From Shinella sp. WSJ-2 (GTDB lineage: Bacteria > Pseudomonadota > Alphaproteobacteria > Rhizobiales > Rhizobiaceae): a stretch of DNA of 64,000 bases. Positions 1 through 9,776 of the stretch are shown here, piece after piece (within the stretch, counting starts at the first letter, position 1; the number at the start of each line of letters is the position of its first letter). The stretch lies in NCBI RefSeq assembly GCF_003432075.1, contig NZ_QWBU01000004.1:310001-374000 (forward strand), written 5' to 3'. The notes under the pieces were generated by a model. It did not search any database. It saw only the letters and a program-made list of their open reading frames with translations, and was not told the origin of the DNA. Both the position numbers and the translations under genes were made by a program.

Positions 1-65
1 CCGCTTGAATCATGCGCAAATTACATGTTTAGATACCCATCATTCCGATTTTCGATGGAGGCATC

Positions 66-923
66 GTGCTCGATCCGCGCCTGCTCCGGGCCTTCGTGGC
101 GGTCGCCGATGCAGGCAGCTTCACCGCCGCCGCCGACCGCCTGCATATGACCCAGTCGACGATGAGCCAGCAGATCGCCCGTCTCGAGGAGGCGATCGGC
201 CGCGACCTCGTCGATCGCGCCGCCCGCCCCGTACGCCTGACGGTGACGGGCGAGCGCCTGCTCGGCCATGCCCGGCGCATCCTCACGCTACAAAGCGAGG
301 CGCTGACGCTGGTGGCCGAGACCTCAGGCACGACCTCGGTGCGCATCGGCATGCCCGACGACATCGCGACCCCTGAAATGGCCCGCGTCTTCGCCGCCTT
401 CACCAAGCGCCACAGGCAAGCCCGGCTCGACGTCACCACCGGCCTGCGCTCCGACCTGACGCGGCGCTACCGGGCCGGCGAACTCGACATCGTGGTCTTG
501 AAGGAGGACACGCCGACCGCCGACGCCTGGGCGAGCTTTGCCGAGCCGATCGCCTGGTACACGGCCGTGGACGCGGCGAGCGACCTTCCCGATCCCGTTC
601 CGCTCGTCACCTTCCCGCCTGGCGGGCTCTATCGTGACGCGATGTTCGAGCGGCTGGAGCGCGAGCGGCGACGCTGGTACGTCGCCTTCACGTCCGCCAG
701 CCTGCGCAACGTGCTGATGGCCATCGAAGCCGGGCTCGGGCTCTCCATGCTGCCGATCGACGCCGCCAAGGGATGGCGCATCAAGCCGCTGGCCGATTTC
801 GCGCCGGAACCGCCCGTCGTCGCCTCGCTCTATTCCTGGGAACGGGGCGGCATCGTTGGCGAGCTTGCAACCGAGGTGCTCGATATCCTGCGGCGACATT
901 TCGCCTACGATCAGGCCTTGTAG
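66..923 (+). CDS. LysR-family transcriptional regulator
   Basis: This is a 285-aa LysR-type regulator. The first ~60 residues form the winged helix-turn-helix (SFTAAADRLHMTQSTMSQQI, about residues 18-37). The rest matches the periplasmic-binding-like effector domain, and the length is normal for the family. The GTG start is supported by a GGAGG 4-5 bases upstream. LysR proteins usually control a divergent neighbour, but here the upstream neighbour lies outside the window. Its 3' end overlaps the convergent matB by 13 bp, so control of matB would not be the standard divergent arrangement. The target is unknown. Confidence 0.9.
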   Translation: MLDPRLLRAFVAVADAGSFTAAADRLHMTQSTMSQQIARLEEAIGRDLVDRAARPVRLTVTGERLLGHARRILTLQSEALTLVAETSGTTSVRIGMPDDIATPEMARVFAAFTKRHRQARLDVTTGLRSDLTRRYRAGELDIVVLKEDTPTADAWASFAEPIAWYTAVDAASDLPDPVPLVTFPPGGLYRDAMFERLERERRRWYVAFTSASLRNVLMAIEAGLGLSMLPIDAAKGWRIKPLADFAPEPPVVASLYSWERGGIVGELATEVLDILRRHFAYDQAL

Positions 924-2422
924 AGATCCTCATAGGTCTGGCGCAGCACGTTCTTCTGAACCTTGCCCATCGTGTTGCGCGGCAGGTCGTCGACGAAAAG
1001 CACGCGCTTGGGCTGCTTGTAGCGCGCCAGCCGGTCCTTCAGGCCGTCCAGCACCGCCTTCTCGTCCAGCGCCGCGTCCTTCTCACGCACCACCACCGCC
1101 GTCACGCCTTCACCGAAATCCGGATGCGGCACGCCGATGACGGCGCTCTCGATCACGCCTGGCATGGCGTCGATCTCGGTCTCGACTTCCTTCGGATAGA
1201 TGTTGTAGCCGCCCGAAATGACGAGGTCCTTGCCGCGTCCAACGATATGCACATAGCCGCGCGCGTCGATCTTGCCGAGATCGCCCGTGATGAAGAAGCC
1301 GTCGGCGCGGAATTCCGCCGCCGTCTTTTCCGGCATGCGCCAATAGCCCTTGAAGACATTCGGCCCCTTCACCTCGATCATGCCCGTCTCGCCATCCGGC
1401 ACGGGCGCGCCGCTCTCAGGTTCGGTGACGCGCAGCGAAACGCCCGGCAACGGGAAGCCCACCGTGCCGGCGATACGATCGCCGTCATAGGGGTTTGAGG
1501 TGTTCATGTTCGTCTCGGTCATGCCGTAGCGCTCGAGCAGGGCATGGTCGGTCTTTTCGGAAAAGGCGCGGTGCGTTTCAGCCAGAAGCGGCGCGGAGCC
1601 GGAAACGAAGAGCCGCATCTTGGCGGTCGCCTCATGGGTCAGGCCGGGATGCTGCACGAGCCGGACATAAAAGGTCGGCACGCCCATCAACACGGTCGCC
1701 GTATCCATCAGACCGAGGACTTCGTCCGCATCGAATTTTGGCAATAGATACATCGACGCGCCAGAGAGCAGCGTGACGTTCGAAGCGACGAAAAGGCCGT
1801 GCGTGTGAAAGATCGGCAGCGCGTGGATCAGCCGGTCGGCGCTGGTGAAGCGCCAATGATCGCGCAGCGTCTGCGCATTCGAAAGCAGGTTGTCGTGCGT
1901 CAGCATCGCGCCCTTGGAGCGGCCGGTCGTGCCCGATGTATAGAGGATCGCCGCCAGATCGTCCGGCCCGCGCTCGACATCGGCGAAATCGGGGCTCTCA
2001 TCCGTGGCGCGCTCGGTGAGACTGCCATGGCCTGCGGCATCGAGCGTCTCGACGCGACTGCCATGGGCCCTGGCGATCGCCTCGACACCTTCGCGCGCTT
2101 TCGGCCCGACGACCACGAGCGCGGGCTCGGCGTCACCGATGAAATAATCGAGTTCCGCCAGCGTATAGGCGGTGTTGAGCGGCAGATAGACCGCGCCCGC
2201 CCTGATGCAGGCAAGATAGAGCATCAGGGCTTCGGGGCTCTTTTCCACCTGTACGGCGACACGGTCACCCGGCCGGACGCCGAGCGTCCGAAGTGTTGTC
2301 GCCAGCCGGCCAGAGAGAGCAATCATGTCGCCATAGGTCCATCGCCGGCCATCGGCCGTCTCGATGAAAACGGCGTCCGGTTTGGCGACCGCCCGGATCG
2401 CGTCGAAAAGATGATTGCCCAT
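911..2422 (-). CDS. matB: Malonyl-CoA synthetase (acyl-CoA ligase, ANL superfamily)
   Basis: A 503-aa AMP-forming acyl-CoA ligase that should convert malonate, ATP and CoA to malonyl-CoA in the cytoplasm. The ANL P-loop YTSGTTGRSKGA is at about residues 161-172. The adenylate-binding YGMTETNM, the hinge region after GRGKDLVISGGYNIYPKEVE and the C-terminal catalytic lysine in PRNTMGKVQ are all present. Overall sequence and length match rhizobial MatB. The open frame runs much further upstream, but the ATG at 2420-2422 starts exactly where the family does. The usual partners matA (decarboxylase) and matC (transporter) are not adjacent, so it appears here as a single gene. Confidence 0.9.
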   Translation of the reverse strand: MGNHLFDAIRAVAKPDAVFIETADGRRWTYGDMIALSGRLATTLRTLGVRPGDRVAVQVEKSPEALMLYLACIRAGAVYLPLNTAYTLAELDYFIGDAEPALVVVGPKAREGVEAIARAHGSRVETLDAAGHGSLTERATDESPDFADVERGPDDLAAILYTSGTTGRSKGAMLTHDNLLSNAQTLRDHWRFTSADRLIHALPIFHTHGLFVASNVTLLSGASMYLLPKFDADEVLGLMDTATVLMGVPTFYVRLVQHPGLTHEATAKMRLFVSGSAPLLAETHRAFSEKTDHALLERYGMTETNMNTSNPYDGDRIAGTVGFPLPGVSLRVTEPESGAPVPDGETGMIEVKGPNVFKGYWRMPEKTAAEFRADGFFITGDLGKIDARGYVHIVGRGKDLVISGGYNIYPKEVETEIDAMPGVIESAVIGVPHPDFGEGVTAVVVREKDAALDEKAVLDGLKDRLARYKQPKRVLFVDDLPRNTMGKVQKNVLRQTYEDLYKA

Positions 2423-2590
2423 GGATGTGTCCTCTCCCTGCTGCCTGCACCTTGTCACATCGTGCGCGGGGCACGCCAGTGGGAACCTTGGCCACGGAGG
2501 CACCGTCCCCAAGCTCCCGCCGGCGCCGTTTGGAACAAAACCGGTGGATCTGCGTTTTGAAGCGGGCTTTCCTCGCATCTTCTGGGCTTT

Positions 2591-5191
2591 ATGACCTCTC
2601 CTCGCTCTACCTACCGCCTGCAGTTCCGCAATGGCATGGACTTCGCACGGGCACAGCAACTGGTTCCCTACCTCAAGCAATTGGGAATCAGCCATCTCTA
2701 CGCTTCGCCTCTGATGACCGCCGTCAGCGGCTCGACGCATGGCTATGACGTCACGAACCCGAACGAGATCGACCCCGCTCTTGGTGGCCTTGACGGGCTG
2801 CGCCGGCTGGCGGATACGCTGCACACCCACGATATGGGCCTCCTTCTCGACATCGTGCCCAACCACATGGCGGCAAGTCTTGAAAATCCATGGTGGCGCA
2901 GTGTCGTAGCTTGGGGTGCCGAAAGCGTCTTCGCCCGCCATTTCGATATCGACTGGTCGCAAAAACTCACGCTGCCCTTTCTCGGCAAGGGGTTTGCGGA
3001 GGAACTGGCGGACGAGACGATCCGCCTCACCATCGACCCGCAGCACGATACGATCGCGCTTGCCTATCATGACACCTTCTATCCCCTGCATCCCAGCACT
3101 TCCCAGGCGCTTTTGCAGGAGGCTGGCATCATAGCCACCCCTTCTTCTCCGGCTATGGACCCGCAAGGTAACGCTGCTTTTTCAACGGCGCTGTCTGATT
3201 CTGCTGCTCGCAGCACCCTGGAAAACCATCTCAACACCCTCTCCGCACAGCCGGACCGGATCACGGCCATCCATGCGGCGCAACCCTGGAAACTGATGGA
3301 CTGGAAGACGGCGAGCCGGCATCTCAGCTATCGGCGCTTCTTCGAGATCGCCGGGCTGGCAGGCCTGCGCGTCGAAGACCCCGCCGTCTTTGACGACAGT
3401 CATAGGCTGACGCTCGACCTTGTCCGCGCCGGTATCGTCGATGGCCTGCGCATCGATCATGTCGATGGCCTTGCCGATCCCGCCGGCTATCTGGGGCGCC
3501 TGCGCGCCGCCGTGGGGCCTGATGTATACATCGTCGTGGAAAAGATTCTCGAGAAAAACGAGCCCTTCGCTGCGGACTGGCCGGTAGCGGGGGCGACGGG
3601 CTACGAATTCATCGCCTCACTTGCCGATGCGCTTGCCGACAACATGGAAGGCGGGCGGCTCGCGGCGGCTTTCCTTCCTCTAAAGGACAAGGAGCATCGC
3701 GGTAGCTATACCGAAGAGGCCAAGGCCAGCAAGCAGCAGATGCTCACCGACAATTTCGAGGGCGAGATGCACCGCCTCGCCGCACTGGCGAAGGGCGTTG
3801 CCGACCTTTCCCAAGCCGACTTTTCGCGCAGCGTGCTGACCGAAGCGATCCGCGCCATCATAATCGCACTGCCCGTTTATCGCACCTATATCACGCCCGC
3901 AGGGGTCACGGAGCGTGACCGCCAGCTTCTCGCAGCCGCGCGGCAGGCCGCACAGGGAACCACCCAGCCCGAAGCACACGAGGCGATCGACCTCATCTGG
4001 GAAATCCTCGTCGACGATTGCGTCGCCGGCGCCTATGAAGCCTGCGCCGAATTCCGAAGCCGCTTCCAGCAGCTGAGTGGCCCGATTATGGCCAAGGCGT
4101 TGGAAGACACGCTTTTCTATCGCGAAAACGCGTTCATTGCGGCCAATGAGGTCGGCGGCAATCCCGGCGAACCGGCTAGCGGGCCGGCCGCTTTCCACGC
4201 CGCAATGCGGGTACGGCTGGAGACCATGCCACGCGGCCTCTCGGCGACATCGACCCACGACACGAAACGCGGCGAGGACGCGCGAGCACGCCTTTATACG
4301 CTGAGCGAAGCGCCCAACCTCTGGATCGCTGGGGTAGGGCGCTGGAAAACCCTCAACGGCCGTTTCCGCCAGCCGCATGACGGGCGGTCCGTTCCGGAGC
4401 CGGATGTCGAGTGGCTGATCTATCAGGCGCTTGGAGGCGTCTGGCCGATATCCGGCCGTGCGCATCTCGGCAAACGCATGACCGCCTATGTAGAGAAGGC
4501 GCTGCGCGAGGCCAAGATCGACACGAATTGGAACCAGCCCGATGTCCACTATGAGCAGAAGGTCATGCGCTTCGTCGAGGAAATCCTGCGACACGAGGCC
4601 TTCCTCTCCGATTTCGAGAAAACGCTGTCGCCGTTCATCGATGCCGGGCTTCTGAATTCGTTGTCGCAGACGCTGATCAAGCTGACGGCACCGGGTATTC
4701 CCGACATCTACCAGGGCAGCGAGCGTAGCGACTTTTCCCTCGTTGATCCGGACAACCGGCCGCTGCTGGATGTTGCCTCGCTGACGGTTCCCAAGCAATC
4801 GCACGCCCTTCGCGAAGTCTTCGCCGACTACAAGCAATGGCTCACCGCAACCGTGCTTGCCACGCGCAACGCCGCACCCCAGCTGTTCGATGGCCCTTAT
4901 CGCCCGCTGGAGCTTTCCGATGGTGGCCGGCAAGCCATCGCCTTTCTGCGCGGCACGCCGGAGGCCTTCGCGATCACGATCGTGCCCCGGCTTGCCTTTG
5001 GCAGGACAGCGCATGGGCGCATGTGCCTGCGCGATGAGGCGATGCAGGATATTTCGATAACCATCCCGGTCGAATACGAAGGACGTAGCGTGCGGTCCGC
5101 ACTTGATGGCCGCACGATTAAACTCGGCGGCGCACTCCCGCTTACGGACGCCCTCTCGGGCGCGCCCGTCGCACTGCTGCTCGGCGTTTAG
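2591..5191 (+). CDS. treY: Maltooligosyl trehalose synthase
   Basis: An 866-aa GH13 enzyme that isomerises the reducing end of maltodextrins or glycogen chains to a trehalosyl group. This is step one of the TreY/TreZ trehalose pathway. It starts with the TreY-typical STYRLQFRNGMDF. GH13 regions are visible: DIVPNH (about 87-92), GLRIDHVDGL with the nucleophile Asp (about 285), an acid Glu in VVEKIL (about 316) and STHDTKRGEDAR (about 554). The C-terminal PGIPDIYQGSE is also TreY-like. No TreZ hydrolase or glycogen debranching gene is in the window. The 3' end overlaps the convergent kinase by 4 bp. Confidence 0.95.
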   Translation: MTSPRSTYRLQFRNGMDFARAQQLVPYLKQLGISHLYASPLMTAVSGSTHGYDVTNPNEIDPALGGLDGLRRLADTLHTHDMGLLLDIVPNHMAASLENPWWRSVVAWGAESVFARHFDIDWSQKLTLPFLGKGFAEELADETIRLTIDPQHDTIALAYHDTFYPLHPSTSQALLQEAGIIATPSSPAMDPQGNAAFSTALSDSAARSTLENHLNTLSAQPDRITAIHAAQPWKLMDWKTASRHLSYRRFFEIAGLAGLRVEDPAVFDDSHRLTLDLVRAGIVDGLRIDHVDGLADPAGYLGRLRAAVGPDVYIVVEKILEKNEPFAADWPVAGATGYEFIASLADALADNMEGGRLAAAFLPLKDKEHRGSYTEEAKASKQQMLTDNFEGEMHRLAALAKGVADLSQADFSRSVLTEAIRAIIIALPVYRTYITPAGVTERDRQLLAAARQAAQGTTQPEAHEAIDLIWEILVDDCVAGAYEACAEFRSRFQQLSGPIMAKALEDTLFYRENAFIAANEVGGNPGEPASGPAAFHAAMRVRLETMPRGLSATSTHDTKRGEDARARLYTLSEAPNLWIAGVGRWKTLNGRFRQPHDGRSVPEPDVEWLIYQALGGVWPISGRAHLGKRMTAYVEKALREAKIDTNWNQPDVHYEQKVMRFVEEILRHEAFLSDFEKTLSPFIDAGLLNSLSQTLIKLTAPGIPDIYQGSERSDFSLVDPDNRPLLDVASLTVPKQSHALREVFADYKQWLTATVLATRNAAPQLFDGPYRPLELSDGGRQAIAFLRGTPEAFAITIVPRLAFGRTAHGRMCLRDEAMQDISITIPVEYEGRSVRSALDGRTIKLGGALPLTDALSGAPVALLLGV

Positions 5192-6819
5192 CGGATATCC
5201 CGGGCCAGATCCTGCAAACGCCGGAAGGCATCGTAACGCTGCGCGTGCAAGGCCTCGGTTTCCTCGCCCGCCGGGTGGTAGGTACGATCGACAGCCGAAA
5301 GAGCAGCCATGGCTTTCCGCACATCCGGGAAGGCGCCGCCCGCGACACTGCCGAGGATGGCCGCGCCGAGGAGCACCGGCTCTTCTGCCCGCGTGGAAAG
5401 CAGGGGCTTGCCTGTGGCATCCGCCAGAAGCTGGCGCACGAGATCGAGCTGGCCGGCGCCGCCGCTGATGATGATCTTGTCGACCGGCGCCCCCGCCGCA
5501 GCCTGCGCCTCGATGATCTGGCGCAGACCGTAACCGATGCCGCAGAGGCCGGCGATGTAGAGCGCGACGAGATTGTCGAGATCGCTCTCCATGCCGAGGC
5601 CGACAATGGCGGCGCGGGCATGGGGATCGGCAAACGGCGCGCGGTTGCCGAGAAATTCCGGCACGACATGCAGGCCGTCTGCAAGCCTTGCGGCTTTGGA
5701 AAGCGTGTCTGCCTTCTCTGACGCCAGCTCCGCCAGCAGAACCGGCAGGGAAAGGCCGCGCTTCTGAGCAAGCGCCTTCGCCTCGACCGCCGCCGGATGG
5801 AGAGAAAGGAGCTGCTCGATCGCGGCCCCCGCCGCCGACTGGCCCCCCTCGTTCAGCCACATGCCCGGAACCATGGCGGAGAAATACGGCCCCCATACGC
5901 CAGGTACGAAGACCGGCTCGTGCGTCGAGGTCATGGTGCAGGAGGATGTGCCGAAGACGTAACCGAGATTGTTTTCCGGCGGGCCATCGACACCCACTGT
6001 GCCGATACCGCCCGCATGGGCATCGATCATACCGGCGCCGACCGGGATGCCCGCGACGAGGCCGAGTTCGGCGGCCGCCGTCTCGGTCAGGCCATGGCCA
6101 AGCGGCGTGCCGGGCTCGACGACGCGCTGGCCGATACGCGCAAAATCTTCATCCGCGAGAACACCGAGACCGATGCCGTGGAAATAGCCGGGATCCCAGC
6201 GTTTCTCATGCGCCAGATAGGTCCATTTGCAGGTGACGGTACAAGTGGAGCGGGCAAGATCGCCGGTCGCGCGCCAGGTCAGGAAATCGGCGAGATCGAA
6301 GAACTGCCAGGCGGCATCGAAAACCGCGGGACGGTTTTCCTTCAGCCATAGCAGTTTCGGCGTCTCCATTTCCGGCGAGATGATGCCGCCGACATAGCGC
6401 AGCACATCATAGCCCCCGGCGTTGATGCGCTCGACCTGATCCACCGCACGGTGATCCATCCAGACGATGATGTCTCGTTCCGGGTTCTCGGAGGGGCCGA
6501 CGGGCAGCGGCTTGCCCGCTTCCCCGAGCACGACCAGCGAGCAGGTGGCATCGAAGCCGATACCTGCAACGTTTTTCGGTGCGACACCCGCCTTTTCAAC
6601 CGCCTCGCGCACCGAGGCGCAGACGGCAGCCCAGATTTCCGTGCTCGACTGCTCGACCATCGCGCCCGGTTCGCGAAACAGCGAAATGTCGCGTTTTGCC
6701 GAGGCGAGCATGCGGCCGGAGAGATCGAAGAGTCCGGCTCTGGCGCTGCCCGTGCCGACATCGACGCCGATAAGGTAGCGTTCGCCGCCCGGGGGCTGCG
6801 CGGAGGAAGGAGTGTTCAT
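5188..6819 (-). CDS. FGGY-family pentulose kinase, probable D-ribulokinase
   Basis: A 543-aa sugar kinase of the FGGY family. The N-terminal phosphate-binding loop GVDVGTGSARAGLFD is at about residues 18-32. The second ATPase domain carries GGAGQLDLVRQLLAD and LGAAILG near the C-terminus. Size and features fit the ribulokinase branch. It follows a ribitol 2-dehydrogenase in the same operon. The dehydrogenase produces D-ribulose, so the inferred reaction is ATP plus D-ribulose to D-ribulose 5-phosphate, feeding the pentose phosphate pathway. The ATG at 6817-6819 was chosen over one 12 codons upstream because it has a purine-rich stretch before it. Confidence 0.85.
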   Translation of the reverse strand: MNTPSSAQPPGGERYLIGVDVGTGSARAGLFDLSGRMLASAKRDISLFREPGAMVEQSSTEIWAAVCASVREAVEKAGVAPKNVAGIGFDATCSLVVLGEAGKPLPVGPSENPERDIIVWMDHRAVDQVERINAGGYDVLRYVGGIISPEMETPKLLWLKENRPAVFDAAWQFFDLADFLTWRATGDLARSTCTVTCKWTYLAHEKRWDPGYFHGIGLGVLADEDFARIGQRVVEPGTPLGHGLTETAAAELGLVAGIPVGAGMIDAHAGGIGTVGVDGPPENNLGYVFGTSSCTMTSTHEPVFVPGVWGPYFSAMVPGMWLNEGGQSAAGAAIEQLLSLHPAAVEAKALAQKRGLSLPVLLAELASEKADTLSKAARLADGLHVVPEFLGNRAPFADPHARAAIVGLGMESDLDNLVALYIAGLCGIGYGLRQIIEAQAAAGAPVDKIIISGGAGQLDLVRQLLADATGKPLLSTRAEEPVLLGAAILGSVAGGAFPDVRKAMAALSAVDRTYHPAGEETEALHAQRYDAFRRLQDLARDIR

Positions 6820-6881
6820 GGGTCTACCGCCTGCAATCAGGAATTCTTGGAGCAAGCGGCGTCATGCCGCTTGCCGCTCGC

Positions 6882-7610
6882 TTAGAGATCGACGCTGTTG
6901 GGCAGGATGACCAGGTCGCGGATCGTGACATTGCGCGGCCGCGTGAGCATGAAGAGCACGGCATCGGCCACTTCCTTCGGCTGCATCAGGCTGCCGTTCG
7001 CCAGCGCCTCGTCCATCTTCTCCTTGGGCCAGTCGTCGAGCAGCGCTGTGACGACCGGACCCGGCAGGACCGCGCCGACGCGCACGCCATGCTGGGCCAC
7101 CTGCCGGCGCGTGGAATGCACGAAAGCCTGCACGGCAAATTTGGACGCCGTATAGATCGGTTCCCAGATGACGGGCACGACACCGGCGATCGATGAGGTG
7201 AACAGGATGTCGCCAGTCTTCTTTTCGATCATGTAGGGTAGAACCGCGTGAACCGAGCGGAAGGCCGCGTTGATGTTGAGGTTCAGCATGCGGTCCCAGG
7301 CGTCCGGATCGCCCTCCGCCACCGGCCCGCCGATATAGGCGCCGGCATTGGCGTGGAAGACATCCAGTCCGCCTGCGATGTCGAGGATGCGCGGCAGCAT
7401 GCCGGAGACGTCTGATGGCGTCAGCAGGTCGACGACGAGCGGCAGCGCATTCGGCCCGAGCTCCTTGCAGAGTTGCTCCAGCTTGTCCTTGGCGCGGTCG
7501 ACGAGCACCACTTTCGCCCCCTCGGCCAGGAGGGTCCTGGCGCATTCGAGGCCGATGCCGGAGGCGGCACCAGTGATGGCGGCGATCTTGCCCTTCATGA
7601 GGTCAGCCAT
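6882..7610 (-). CDS. rbtD: Ribitol 2-dehydrogenase (SDR family)
   Basis: A 242-aa short-chain dehydrogenase. It has the NAD-binding TGAASGIG (13-20), HANAG (86-90) and the catalytic Ser139/140, Tyr153 and Lys157 in YTASK. The body is very close, from memory, to enterobacterial ribitol dehydrogenase: blocks such as [33 protein letters not shown] and VILPNSVDL are the family's own. It should oxidise ribitol (adonitol) to D-ribulose with NAD+. It lies between the ABC permease (26 bp away) and the kinase (62 bp) in one leftward operon, which gives a complete uptake-oxidation-phosphorylation route. Confidence 0.9.
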   Translation of the reverse strand: MADLMKGKIAAITGAASGIGLECARTLLAEGAKVVLVDRAKDKLEQLCKELGPNALPLVVDLLTPSDVSGMLPRILDIAGGLDVFHANAGAYIGGPVAEGDPDAWDRMLNLNINAAFRSVHAVLPYMIEKKTGDILFTSSIAGVVPVIWEPIYTASKFAVQAFVHSTRRQVAQHGVRVGAVLPGPVVTALLDDWPKEKMDEALANGSLMQPKEVADAVLFMLTRPRNVTIRDLVILPNSVDL

Positions 7611-7636
7611 GATCTAAAACTCCATTCCAGTATTCG

Positions 7637-8881
7637 TTAGGCGCGGCCGTGGCTGACGCGGGAGCGACGGGCGAGCGAGTCGACGATGACGGCGATGGCG
7701 AGAACGCCACCGGTGATCATGTAGCGCAGCGAGGACGACAGATTGAGCAGCGTCAGTCCGTTCGAGATCGCCTGGATGACGATGATGCCGAGCAGGGCCG
7801 AATAGGCGCTGCCGCGTCCGCCGAAGAGGCTGGTGCCGCCGATGACGGCTGCGGCGATGGCATTGAGGTTGACGTCACCCGTGCCGGCCTGCTGGCTGGA
7901 AGAGGCAAGACGCGAGGCCGAGAGGATGCCGCCGAGGGCCGCGAGTGTCGAGCAGAGCATGAAGGCGCTCATATAGATACGGCGCACATTGATGCCCGAG
8001 CGGCGCGCGGCTTCCTTGTTGCCGCCGACGGCGAACATCGAGCGGCCCCATTTCGTGCGCGTCAGCGCGTAGTTGAGGATGATGGCGAGCCCGACGAAAA
8101 GGGCGAACATCCACGGAATGCCACGGCCGAGATTGAGATAGAAGACAGCGGCTTCCAGCGCAACCGTCAGCACGGCGGCCTTGAGGATCAGCGCGCGCAT
8201 CGGCTGCGCCGAGAGATTGGCGGCGAGGCGCTGGGTGCGGGTGCGCAGACCGCGCCCGATCATCACGAGGCCGGGCACCAGCGCCAGCGTATAAGATAGC
8301 CAGTCGGGCATGATCAGGATCTGGCCGAAGCGCACCAATGCGGAGGCGTAAGGCAGATTGATCGAGCCGGTCGGGCCGAGAATGTAGAGCTGCAGGCCAA
8401 GCAGCGCGAGCAGGCCGGCCAGCGTGGCGACGAAGCTCGGCATGCCCAGGCGATTGTAAAGCGTCGCATAGAGCAGGCCGACGCCCGCACCGACGACGAG
8501 GGCGGCCAGGATGGCACCGGCGATCGGCCAGCCCTGGTTGACCCAGAGCACGCCGACCATGGCCGAGGCGAGGCCGCTCATCGAACCGACCGACAGGTCG
8601 ATTTCGCCAAGCACCAGCACGCAGACGATGCCGAGCGAGATGACGCCGACCGTGGCACAGTCGAACAGCAGGTTCACGAGGTTGTTCGGCGCCAGGAAGA
8701 TCGGGTTCAGCGCGGAAAAGACGAAGGAGATAACGACGAGCCCGACGGCAACGGGCAGCATGCCGAGGTCGCCCGAGCGCACGCGGTCGATGAAACCCTT
8801 GGCCATGGCCGCGAGGCTGTCGTCGTGGCGTACGCGCTCGTCGCTGCGGTCCAGCATGGGCTGGGATGAATTCTGGCTCAT
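7637..8881 (-). CDS. Ribose-type ABC transporter permease
   Basis: A 414-aa inner-membrane permease of the RbsC/XylH type (carbohydrate uptake transporter-2 family). It is strongly hydrophobic with about ten membrane segments. It carries the family signatures VLVLGEIDLSVGSM in the first third and GTSLFGGRGSAYSALLG near the C-terminus. The N-terminal ~40 residues are hydrophilic and probably cytoplasmic. Its start overlaps the stop of the ATPase gene (ATGA), so the two are translationally coupled. By context it imports ribitol. Confidence 0.93.
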   Translation of the reverse strand: MSQNSSQPMLDRSDERVRHDDSLAAMAKGFIDRVRSGDLGMLPVAVGLVVISFVFSALNPIFLAPNNLVNLLFDCATVGVISLGIVCVLVLGEIDLSVGSMSGLASAMVGVLWVNQGWPIAGAILAALVVGAGVGLLYATLYNRLGMPSFVATLAGLLALLGLQLYILGPTGSINLPYASALVRFGQILIMPDWLSYTLALVPGLVMIGRGLRTRTQRLAANLSAQPMRALILKAAVLTVALEAAVFYLNLGRGIPWMFALFVGLAIILNYALTRTKWGRSMFAVGGNKEAARRSGINVRRIYMSAFMLCSTLAALGGILSASRLASSSQQAGTGDVNLNAIAAAVIGGTSLFGGRGSAYSALLGIIVIQAISNGLTLLNLSSSLRYMITGGVLAIAVIVDSLARRSRVSHGRA

Positions 8882-9696
8882 GCTGCTCCCCCGTGATGGT
8901 CCTGGGCTTCGCCGGCCTTGCGGTCGGCACGGCGCGAGACGGAATTGTCCGTGGCGCCGGTAATCGCGGAAATGAGGTCCTGGTTGGAGGATTCGGGCGT
9001 AAAGATGCCGTTGTTCTTGCCGAGACGCAGCACGACGATGCGGTCCGCTACGGCGCGCACGTCCTCCATGTTGTGGCTGATGATGATGACACCGAGACCG
9101 CGGTCGCGCACACGCTCGATGAGGTTCAGCACCTCCGCCGTCTGCGCCACGCCGAGCGCCGCCGTCGGCTCGTCCAGCATGATTAGCTTGGGGTTGAGCA
9201 GCAGCGAGCGGGCGATGGCAACCGTCTGGCGCTGGCCGCCGGAGAGCGAGGCGATGGGTTCGCGGACGGAGGGTATGCGCGCGGCAAGCTCGCGCAGCAG
9301 CGTCCAGGCGCGCACTTCCATCGCCACTTCATCGAGCGCCCAAGGCGACATTTCGTGGCCGAGGAAGAGATTGGCGACGACGTCGAGGTTTTCGCAGAGC
9401 GCGAGGTCCTGGAAGACGGTGGCGATACCCATGTCCAGCGCCTTGGCGGGAGTGTCGAGCGACACCTGCTGGCCGCAGAATTCGATCGTGCCGGACGAGG
9501 GCTGGTGCACGCCGGCGAGCACCTTGACCAGCGTCGACTTGCCGGCGCCGTTATCGCCAACCAGCGCGACGACTTCGCCGGCCTTCACGTCGAGTTCGAT
9601 ATCCGTCAGCGCGGAGACGGCGCCGAAATTCTTGGATACGCCGCTGAGACGTATTACCGATTGCCCCTTGGCGGGAAGACTGTGCGTGGCTGTCAT
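8878..9696 (-). CDS. Sugar ABC transporter ATP-binding protein
   Basis: A 272-aa single-domain ABC ATPase. It has Walker A GDNGAGKSTL, signature LSGGQRQTVAIARSLL, Walker B LIMLDEPTAALG and a switch histidine in IIIISHNMED. Ribose-type importers often use a double-length ATPase (about 500 aa); this is the half-length version that works as a homodimer. The ATG at 9694-9696 was chosen because the upstream extension is proline- and arginine-rich and crosses the hairpin downstream of the binding-protein gene. It energises the permease whose gene overlaps its 3' end. Confidence 0.92.
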   Translation of the reverse strand: MTATHSLPAKGQSVIRLSGVSKNFGAVSALTDIELDVKAGEVVALVGDNGAGKSTLVKVLAGVHQPSSGTIEFCGQQVSLDTPAKALDMGIATVFQDLALCENLDVVANLFLGHEMSPWALDEVAMEVRAWTLLRELAARIPSVREPIASLSGGQRQTVAIARSLLLNPKLIMLDEPTAALGVAQTAEVLNLIERVRDRGLGVIIISHNMEDVRAVADRIVVLRLGKNNGIFTPESSNQDLISAITGATDNSVSRRADRKAGEAQDHHGGAA

Positions 9697-9734
9697 GGCC
9701 CCTAGAACCTTCAGAAAGACCTTCGACTGATGGA

Positions 9735-9764
9735 TATCCGGCCGCGGGAGGCCACGGCCGGATA
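9735..9764 (-). promoter_or_regulatory. Intercistronic hairpin after the binding-protein gene
   Basis: A perfect 10-bp inverted repeat (TATCCGGCCG at 9735-9744 and CGGCCGGATA at 9755-9764) with a 10-nt loop, placed 13 nt downstream of the binding-protein stop and before the ATPase gene. There is no T-run. Such hairpins in ABC importer operons usually stabilise the binding-protein message or partly terminate transcription, so that more binding protein is made than membrane components. That role is inferred here. Confidence 0.6.
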
Positions 9765-9776
9765 CGCTGGGCTGAA

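Noticed and set aside
3680-5896. A 738-codon open frame on the minus strand opposite treY
   Set aside because: It is antisense to the well-conserved treY and kinase genes, is rich in Arg, Gly and Pro, and shows no family features. High GC makes such shadow frames common.
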